Shown here: positions 58,551 to 64,000 of the stretch, piece by piece
Position numbering within the stretch: the first letter of the stretch is position 1
Layout of the letters: every line of letters begins with the position of its first letter
DNA from: CBDCCT01 sp965214995
Lineage (GTDB): Bacteria; Deinococcota; Deinococci; Deinococcales; Trueperaceae
DNA length: 64,000 nt
NCBI GenBank assembly: GCA_965214995.1
Contig: CBDCCT010000002.1
Coordinates: forward strand, 5,022,001 to 5,086,000
Direction of reading: 5' to 3'
Notes under the pieces: generated by a model
What the model was told of the DNA's origin: nothing
The model's database searches: none
The model's input: the letters and a program-made list of their open reading frames with translations, nothing else
Made by a program: the position numbers and the translations under genes

Positions 58551-58580
58551 TGGACATTGGGTGGTCCGTACCAGTATACT
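58551..58580 (+). promoter_or_regulatory. Promoter with DasR/NagR-like operator in the spacer (operator site 2)
   Basis: TGGACA (58551-58556) and TATACT (58575-58580) are 18 bp apart and GTGGTCCGTACCAGT (58561-58575) fills the spacer. The whole arrangement is the same as the promoter at 45378-45407, including the -35 box. It drives the ROK kinase and Gfo/Idh/MocA genes to the right; the same site can also repress the divergent GntR gene. Confidence 0.82.
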
Positions 58581-58623
58581 TCAAACTCAGAGACAAAGGG
58601 AAACGCATTCAAGGGACGAGGGC

Positions 58624-59631
58624 TTGAGCGAATCAGTGAGTAGACCACAAGGAAGCATCGGGGTTGACATGGGAGGCACCAACACCAGGGTGGGGCTCTT
58701 GTGTGGTGAGACGCTGCTGTTCGTGGAAAGCTTTCCCACGCGTTCGCACCGTCCGCGTGACAAAATCCTTAGTGACATTTTAGCGGCGCTTCAAACCTTA
58801 CGACACAAAGCCGAGCGAGAAGGTTGGAGCGTCACCTCGCTCGGCCTAGGTGTACCCGCAACGGTTGACCTTGCCGAGGGCCGCACGCTCGTCATGCCCA
58901 ACTTTGCCGAGGGCTGGTTTGGCTTTGGGGTCGTTGACTATTTAGAGAAAGCAACCGGCTTGAAAGTCGCCCTCATCAATGACGCCAGAGCCTTTGTTCT
59001 GGCCGAAAGCGCCTTGGGGGCCGCTCGAGGCTACCGCGACGTGTTCGGCGTCATTGTGGGTACAGGTGTCGGTGGCGGTGTGTTTCTTGACGGCCAGGTT
59101 CACTTTGGCAACGGCGCTTTAGCGGGCGAAATTGGACATCACGTCGTCGAACCCAACGGCCTCATCTGCGGCTGTGGGGGTACGGGCTGCTTAGAGACCG
59201 TCGCCTCTGCCCCGGCTTTGGTTGCGGGTGTGACCAGGGCGTATCTGCACGGACGCAGCCCCGTTTTGTACAACCTGACCAAGGGCGACCTGAACGCCGT
59301 AAACGCAAAAGCCGTCGCTCAAGCCGCTAGACAGGGGGACGCCGCCTGTCAAGAAGTGCTAGAACGCGTCGCGGTCTACCTTGGCGTCGCCACGGCGAAT
59401 GTGACCACGCTGCTCGCGCCCCAGTGCATCATCTTTGGGGGCGGGCTGGCGGGCTCGAGCGACCTCCTCTTCCCCGTTATCAAAAAAACCTGGCGGAAAC
59501 ATTTGAAGGTCGCTGGAGAGCATGTACCCGAACTTAGAGTGGCGGGGCTCGAGCAGCCCGGCGTCTTGGGCGCGGCGCTCTACGCTCGCCAGCAACATCA
59601 GCCCCAGAGGAGGCAACCATGCACAAGATAA
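58624..59631 (+). CDS. ROK-family sugar kinase
   Basis: A 335-residue protein from a TTG start at 58624 behind AAGGGACGAGGG; a GTG at 58636 is an alternative. ATP-binding IGVDMGGTNTRVG opens the fold, catalytic Asp lies in INDARAF, the GAGTGVGGG-like loop reads VGTGVGGGVFL, and the ROK zinc site is CGCGGTGCLE after GEIGHH. No DNA-binding N-terminal domain is present, so it is a kinase (glucose, fructose or amino-sugar type) and not a repressor. It overlaps the following oxidoreductase gene by 13 bp. Confidence 0.9.
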   Translation: MSESVSRPQGSIGVDMGGTNTRVGLLCGETLLFVESFPTRSHRPRDKILSDILAALQTLRHKAEREGWSVTSLGLGVPATVDLAEGRTLVMPNFAEGWFGFGVVDYLEKATGLKVALINDARAFVLAESALGAARGYRDVFGVIVGTGVGGGVFLDGQVHFGNGALAGEIGHHVVEPNGLICGCGGTGCLETVASAPALVAGVTRAYLHGRSPVLYNLTKGDLNAVNAKAVAQAARQGDAACQEVLERVAVYLGVATANVTTLLAPQCIIFGGGLAGSSDLLFPVIKKTWRKHLKVAGEHVPELRVAGLEQPGVLGAALYARQQHQPQRRQPCTR

Positions 59632-60812
59632 CGATGTTAGGCACAGGACTTATCGGCGCGTTTTACACCAAAACGCTGCACAGCGGTCGCAGCCGCGACC
59701 GCGTCGAGGTCGTCTACTCCCGGACGCTCGAGCGCGCCGAAACGTTCGCCGAAGATTTCAGCGTCCCGCACCACACCACCCGTATGGCCGACGCTATCAA
59801 CCATCCCCAAACGGACGTTGTGGTGATTGGTCTGCCCAACAACTTGCATTTAGAGGCTGTCAAGCTGGCCGCCGCCGCGGGCAAAGCCGTTCTTTGCACC
59901 AAACCCCTGGGGCGCACCGCCGCCGAGGCCAGAGAAATGCTCGACATCGTCGAACAGGCGGGCGTGTTTCACGGCTATCTTGAGGACCTTTGCTACACAC
60001 CTAAAACGCTCAAGGCGTTGCGGTCCGTACAAGGGGGCGCGCTGGGCCGGGTGCTGTGGGCGCGTTCGCGCGAGACGCACCCCGGCCCCCACAGCGACTG
60101 GTTCTGGGACAAGGAAATCTCGGGCGGCGGCGCCATCATCGATCTAGGCTGTCACTGCATCGAGATAAGCCGCAACTATATCGGCAAGGACGTCAAGCCT
60201 TTGGAAGTGATGTGCTGGGCGGACACGCAGGTACACCCCACCGAAGCCGAAGACAGCGCGGTGGGTTTGGTGCGCTACGCCAGCGGCGCTATAGGGCAGT
60301 TCGAGGTGAGCTGGACCTTTAGGGGCGGCATGGATTTGCGCGACGAGGTCTCGGGCACCGAAGGCACCATCTGGAACAACCACTGGTTGCGCACGGGCTT
60401 CGAAATGTTTACGACGGGTGTGGGCGGAGACTACGTGGCCGAAAAAGCCGAAAGCGACAAAGGCTGGCTTTTCCCGGTCGGGGACGAGGTGGCCGCCTTG
60501 GGCTACACCGACATGTTTACCGATATGCTCGACGCGCTCGACGAAGGCCGCCAACCTATGGAAAGTTTTTACGACGGTTACGTGGTCAACGCCGTCATGG
60601 ACGCTGCTTACAGGTCCGCCGAAAGCAAAAGGTGGGAAGAGGTCATTTTAGAAGACTGGCGCGGCTCAGAGGCGCAGAGCGCGCGTGGCGCTTTCAAGGA
60701 CTATGACGACGGGCACTGGCTTGTTAAAGAGGAGAGGATGCCGGACGGTAAGACGAAAGTTATCTTGAAAGAAAAGGTTAGTGGAAAGATTGTTCAGCGC
60801 GTAACGTCCTGA
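59619..60812 (+). CDS. Gfo/Idh/MocA-family oxidoreductase
   Basis: A 397-residue enzyme with cofactor loop MLGTGLIGAFYTKTL, and CTKPLGR where the family usually has EKP (the catalytic lysine is kept). Further blocks are GGGAIIDLGCHCIEI, with the substrate histidine, and GAIGQFEVSWTFRG. It is the second Gfo/Idh/MocA gene of the cluster, in the same operon as the ROK kinase and under operator site 2. Probably oxidises a sugar or sugar derivative; substrate unknown. Confidence 0.9.
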   Translation: MHKITMLGTGLIGAFYTKTLHSGRSRDRVEVVYSRTLERAETFAEDFSVPHHTTRMADAINHPQTDVVVIGLPNNLHLEAVKLAAAAGKAVLCTKPLGRTAAEAREMLDIVEQAGVFHGYLEDLCYTPKTLKALRSVQGGALGRVLWARSRETHPGPHSDWFWDKEISGGGAIIDLGCHCIEISRNYIGKDVKPLEVMCWADTQVHPTEAEDSAVGLVRYASGAIGQFEVSWTFRGGMDLRDEVSGTEGTIWNNHWLRTGFEMFTTGVGGDYVAEKAESDKGWLFPVGDEVAALGYTDMFTDMLDALDEGRQPMESFYDGYVVNAVMDAAYRSAESKRWEEVILEDWRGSEAQSARGAFKDYDDGHWLVKEERMPDGKTKVILKEKVSGKIVQRVTS

Positions 60813-61041
60813 TGCTAGATTAGATTTGCGGGATACGAAGGAAGCGTCATCGACAGCCAGAGACCGGGTCGCGACGCGCCGTAACGCGTAGCCGGAAGGT
60901 GGTGGCTCAGCTCCAGAACCTCCTCGAGCTCTGACTGGGTCAGCAGGACCGCGGGACCATCGGCGACGAGCGGGAGGATCGGGCGGTGGATCAGATGCCG
61001 GTAGATTAGAGACCGTAAAGGCTTTAGCACGATTCAATTAA
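60813..61041. other. Intergenic region with an unassigned minus-strand open stretch
   Basis: The minus strand can encode about 70 residues (LIYRHLIHRPILPLVADGPA...) ending at 60815, without a ribosome binding site or a family I recognise. It abuts the IS200 relic and may be a truncated gene end. I do not call it a gene. Confidence 0.25.
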
Positions 61042-61604
61042 CCACCAGCTGAAGCAGGTGGAATGCTTGGACACTGAAAGTGTCGTTCCGACTCAAGTCG
61101 GCTCAAGAAACGCTCCCTTAAGGAAGCCCAACCAGGACTCGAAGTCATCCACTACTTTGAAAAGGTCCTCCTCCGTATGCCCTTCGATATACGCTCTTAT
61201 CATGTCGCTGCTTACGTTCCCTGTGCTGCACGCAAAGTACCCCCGCGCCCACATCCTCTGTCCCCAATAAGCTTTATGCAAGCTCTCAAACTCCCGCTGC
61301 AGTTTGTTTGACTCTTCCCTTTCAGCCGCTGTATGAGTTTGCTTACCGCTACCTGGGGCGGTATCGACACCAGCATATGAACATGGTCGCTCGACACTAC
61401 CCCGCTCACCACCTCTACCTTTAGCTCGCTACATACCGCTCGCGCGATGGCCCGGGGGGTGGGCTACATCACCTCGCAAGATGGGTTTCCGATACTTCGT
61501 ACACCACACCAGGTGTATCTCTAGCTCGAAGCGTGAGTGGCTCCCTCGTCTATACTCCTTCACTCACTCCAGTTTACTGTGCTAAAGCAGCCAACCGAAG
61601 TTGG
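61042..61604 (-). mobile_element. IS200/IS605-family element relic, second copy
   Basis: The tract is bounded by the hairpins CCACCAGCT/AGCAGGTGG (61042-61061, 2-nt loop, one mismatch) and CCAAC/GTTGG (61591-61604). The first has the same stem-GA-stem layout as the hairpin at 34067-34088, so both elements belong to related subgroups. The TnpA gene inside is broken. Confidence 0.65.
61093..61563 (-). pseudogene. tnpA: IS200/IS605 TnpA (HUH) transposase, frameshifted
   Basis: From a GTG at 61563 the blocks read FELEIHLVWCTKYRKPILR, then in a second frame IARAVCSELKVEVVSGVV, SSDHVHMLVSIPPQVAVSKL (HUH pair), then in a third AYWGQRMWARGYFACSTGN and DMIRAYIEGH (likely nucleophile Tyr). Two frameshifts break it. 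Its C-terminal tail FESWLGFLKG differs from the copy at 34118-34579. Confidence 0.75.
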
Positions 61605-61677
61605 GGCCTTAAACCCTTCTGTGTTGGGACAGTTAAACCGTTTTTCTGCTTCATGGAGCGCGTTGAGCTTAGGCCTC

Positions 61678-61706
61678 TTGACAAGCACCTTAAAATCGCC
61701 TAAACT
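61678..61706 (+). promoter_or_regulatory. Sigma-70-type promoter of the FadR-type regulator gene
   Basis: A consensus TTGACA (61678-61683) and TAAACT (61701-61706) are 17 bp apart, about 56 bp upstream of the ATG. Confidence 0.7.
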
Positions 61707-61761
61707 CTAATTCATCGTAAAGTTGTCTGATGTCTCACGTCGAATGTATTGGAGTTTGAGT

Positions 61762-62514
61762 ATGACGGAGAGCAGCGTACATTTCGGGCTTATTAACAGC
61801 CCCAGCGTGGTCGAGAGGATTACCGAGACCATCAAGCAGGCGCTGATTCGCGGCGCGTTGCGTCCGGGGCAGCGCCTCCCGTCGGAGCCCGAGTTGGCTA
61901 AGCAGTTGGGCGTAGGCCGGAGCGCGGTGCGCGAGGCGATGAAGGTGATGGAGGCGCTCGGCGTGGTCCATATCCGCCACGGCAGCGGCACCTTTGTCGC
62001 GGACAAACCCTCGGACGCCATGCTGAGCCCTCTGGTCTTCGCGGTGATGCTGGAAAGCGACATGACCGTCGAGTTCTTTGAACTGCGCTTGTCTCAGCAG
62101 CTCGGTGCCTGCACCCTGGCCGCGCAGAACGCTCGCGCGGAGGATTGGGCGCGGCTCGAGGCCGCCGCCAAAGCGCTCGAGGACTACGCCCTAGAACCCA
62201 GCTTCGACACCGAGATGATGACCCAGCTCGACCTGAACTTTCACTACACGATTTTAGACGCCACCCACAACCCGCTCATCATCAAAATCGGGCGCACCGT
62301 GGAGGAGCTTTTTTTCACCTCGATTCACAACACCTTGACCGCGCTCGGGCAGCCGCAGACGGCGATTGAGAGTCACCGCGGCATCTTGCGCGCGATGCGT
62401 AAGGGCGACCCCCGCGACATCAAAGGAGCGGTCGAAGCGAGTCTCGTTCACTGGAAAGAGGAGGTCGAAGATGGAGAACGGCGCACCACCCTAAAACAAG
62501 AGTTGAGCCCTTGA
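61762..62514 (+). CDS. GntR-family regulator, FadR subfamily (FCD domain)
   Basis: A 250-residue regulator. The winged helix reads VVERITETIKQALIRG, LPSEPELAKQLGVGRSAVRE and HGSGTFV; the all-helical FCD domain follows, with metal-site candidates in MMTQLDLNFHYTIL (Asp, His) and IESHRGILRAM (His). Start ATG at 61762 with GGAG eight bases upstream; an earlier ATG at 61723 lacks a ribosome binding site. The next gene downstream is a sugar-binding protein, so it likely controls uptake of a sugar acid or similar compound. Confidence 0.9.
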   Translation: MTESSVHFGLINSPSVVERITETIKQALIRGALRPGQRLPSEPELAKQLGVGRSAVREAMKVMEALGVVHIRHGSGTFVADKPSDAMLSPLVFAVMLESDMTVEFFELRLSQQLGACTLAAQNARAEDWARLEAAAKALEDYALEPSFDTEMMTQLDLNFHYTILDATHNPLIIKIGRTVEELFFTSIHNTLTALGQPQTAIESHRGILRAMRKGDPRDIKGAVEASLVHWKEEVEDGERRTTLKQELSP

Positions 62515-62532
62515 CGCCCCGACGGTTGGGCT

Positions 62533-62561
62533 TTGAAAGGAGGTGGTAAAGCGAGTATACG
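62533..62561 (+). promoter_or_regulatory. Putative promoter of the sugar-binding protein gene
   Basis: TTGAAA (62533-62538) and TATACG (62556-62561) are 17 bp apart; the leader to the ATG at 62723 is about 155 nt and I see no obvious riboswitch or terminator in it. Confidence 0.5.
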
Positions 62562-62722
62562 AGCCGATGACCCCGTAACCGTTTGCCGACGCGTACACAG
62601 GCGTCACCGGCCCCAAACGTATCGCCCAAAAGCGATACTCCACTGTGACAAGTCCAGCCGCCGCGCTCAAGGGCGCAGCGAACAGTCCAGCGAACCTTCT
62701 TGTTCTTAGATGTGGAGTGATA

Positions 62723-64000
62723 ATGACCAAAAAAACGCTGCTCACCAAACCGTTCTCCCGCCGCACCTTCTTAAAAGGCACCGGTGTGACGGCGGCAGCC
62801 CTCGCCGCGTCCCGCTTCTCTTTTCCCGTCTTGGCCCAAGGCGCGACGCTCAACATGATTACCTGGGGCGCGTTCATCCCCACCGTCGACCCGCTCGTCA
62901 CCCAGCTCGTGTCGGCGTGGGCCTCCAATAACGGGGCCGACGTCGACATCAGTTTTACGGGTTTTGACCAGCTTGCCGATACCGTCGCCACCGCCGTCGC
63001 CACCAACTCCGGCCCCGACATCGCCATGCTGCTCTACGCCGAGCCGCACCAGTTCGCGGGCTCCCTTGTTGACGTGAGCGACGTCGCCACCGAGGTGGGT
63101 GAGAACATGGGCGGCTGGTTCAACGCGGCCACCGAGTCGTGCCTGGTCGACGGCGTCTGGCGCGCACTGCCCTTTTTCTCGGCGTCGCACGCGATGGTCT
63201 ACCGCGAGGACTTGCTTACCGCCGTCGGCGCGAGCGCCTTTCCAGAAACGTGGGACGAACTGCTCAACGTCGGCACCCAGCTCAAGGCGGCGGGCACCCC
63301 CATCGGCCTCTCCTACGGTCGGGCCAAGGGCGACGGCAACAACTTTCTCTATTCGCTCATGTGGTCGCACGGCGCGTTCGTCTGGGACGAGGCGGGCAAC
63401 CTCGCGCTCGACAGCGCCGAAACCCGCACCGCCTTGGAATTTGCCAGAGAACTCTACGAGGCCGCGATGGACCCCGGCGTGCTCGCCTGGGACGACGGCG
63501 CGAACAACCGCGCCTTTTTGGCGGGCGAGGTGTCGGTTACGAACAACGCCTCGAGCATCCTCTGGGCCGCGCGCGACACCGGGGTCGACTTTGCGAGCAG
63601 CGTCAACCACGCGGCTTACCCTGCAGGCCCCAACGGGCGCGTGCTGCTCGTGCAGACGCACAACTTAGGCATCATGAACTACACGCCGGACGTGGACAAG
63701 GCCAAAGACCTGCTGCGCTACCTGGGCTCATCCGAATTTTGGTCGAGCCTCGCGCCCGAAGGGTTCGCGTTTATCTATCCGCTCTTTAAGGGGCTCGAGG
63801 ACGACCCCGCCATGCCCTGGAACACCGACCCCAAACTCGAGGCCTTTAAGGGCTTGGGCGACAGCAGCCACATCTTCGGCTACCCCGGCCCGGTCACCGC
63901 ACTCGCCAGCGAGGTGGCGAACAACTTCATCATCCTGGACATGTTCAACGCCGTGGCCTCCGGCGACGTGTCGGTGGACGACGCCGTGAGTATGGCAGTT
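62723..64000 (+). CDS. Extracellular solute-binding protein, family 1 (sugar ABC transporter), 3'-incomplete
   Basis: The frame stays open to the window edge (426 codons). The N-terminus has a twin-arginine signal, FSRRTFLKG followed by a hydrophobic stretch and VLAQG cleavage region, so it is exported folded. The body matches MalE-like binding proteins: LNMITWGAF, DIAMLLYAEPHQF, LPFFSASHAMVYREDLL, PETWDELL and AFLAGEVSVTNNASS. Permease genes are expected just beyond the window. Probable ligand an oligosaccharide or polyol. The FadR-type regulator upstream probably controls it. Confidence 0.88.
   Translation, partial: MTKKTLLTKPFSRRTFLKGTGVTAAALAASRFSFPVLAQGATLNMITWGAFIPTVDPLVTQLVSAWASNNGADVDISFTGFDQLADTVATAVATNSGPDIAMLLYAEPHQFAGSLVDVSDVATEVGENMGGWFNAATESCLVDGVWRALPFFSASHAMVYREDLLTAVGASAFPETWDELLNVGTQLKAAGTPIGLSYGRAKGDGNNFLYSLMWSHGAFVWDEAGNLALDSAETRTALEFARELYEAAMDPGVLAWDDGANNRAFLAGEVSVTNNASSILWAARDTGVDFASSVNHAAYPAGPNGRVLLVQTHNLGIMNYTPDVDKAKDLLRYLGSSEFWSSLAPEGFAFIYPLFKGLEDDPAMPWNTDPKLEAFKGLGDSSHIFGYPGPVTALASEVANNFIILDMFNAVASGDVSVDDAVSMAV

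Noticed and set aside
62771..63661. Minus-strand ORF of 296 codons
   Set aside because: Antisense to the solute-binding protein, whose Tat signal and family blocks are clear and whose frame stays open to the window edge.

Overview
This 64 kb, GC-rich window comes from a bacterial chromosome with dense genes, GGAGG-type ribosome binding sites, 4-nt ATGA/GTGA gene overlaps and frequent GTG starts. The hexamer CTCGAG is strikingly frequent. The mix of sugar and peptide ABC transporters, Tat-exported enzymes and very large secreted proteins fits a free-living heterotroph. A Deinococcota (Trueperaceae-like) origin is my best guess, but no rRNA or marker gene is present, so this is only a guess. 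I saw no tRNA, rRNA or CRISPR array.

Region 1 (1-9 kb) holds the end of an FAD amine oxidase, a dipeptide-type ABC importer without its ATPases (binding protein, stem-loop, two permeases), two SxxK serine hydrolases and a membrane dipeptidase, together a likely peptide or D-amino-acid utilisation locus. Region 2 (8.6-12.8 kb) is a four-gene operon with every junction overlapping by 4 nt: TetR regulator, a histidine-rich polytopic membrane protein of unknown function, a [2Fe-2S] subunit and a Tat-exported molybdopterin subunit of the isoquinoline-oxidoreductase type. A short graveyard follows (IS630 fragment, truncated GNAT gene).

Region 3 (13.8-28.9 kb) is dominated by one ancestral giant lipoprotein gene of about 4,270 codons on the minus strand. 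It carries Ig-like, PKD, LytM/M23 peptidase and VWD domains, seven strictly alternating pairs of two carboxypeptidase-regulatory-like repeat types, a PQQ-type propeller, one more A/B pair and a second propeller. A 1,159-bp IS4-like element with a 5-bp target duplication splits it, and removing the element restores the frame exactly. Two frameshifts separate the lipoprotein leader from the body.

Region 4 (29-41 kb) is a mobile, decaying area: a TSUP transporter, a Xre/DUF2384 antitoxin beside a frameshifted RES toxin, a broken sulfotransferase, an AbiEi-type antitoxin (with a perfect 15-bp inverted repeat at its start) beside an internally deleted AbiEii-type toxin, an IS200/IS605 relic, then intact genes for an exported isoaspartyl methyltransferase homologue, a spermidine-synthase-like membrane protein and an erythromycin-esterase-like protein, then fragments of a zinc-ribbon protein, an MFS transporter and an SDR around an AhpD-like gene.

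Region 5 (41-61 kb) is a large carbohydrate catabolic regulon: two RbsABC-type importers, two Gfo/Idh/MocA oxidoreductases, a TIM-barrel isomerase/epimerase-like enzyme, four SDR/MDR dehydrogenases, an FAD oxidoreductase, a phosphotriesterase-like lactonase candidate, a UPF0309-type SIS protein, a ROK kinase and a GntR/UTRA regulator. Three near-identical copies of a DasR/NagR-like operator (ACTGGTACGGACCAC type) lie in its control regions, two of them exactly inside the 18-bp spacer of matching promoters. Region 6 (61-64 kb) has a second IS200 relic, a FadR-type regulator and the start of another sugar-binding protein gene that runs off the window.
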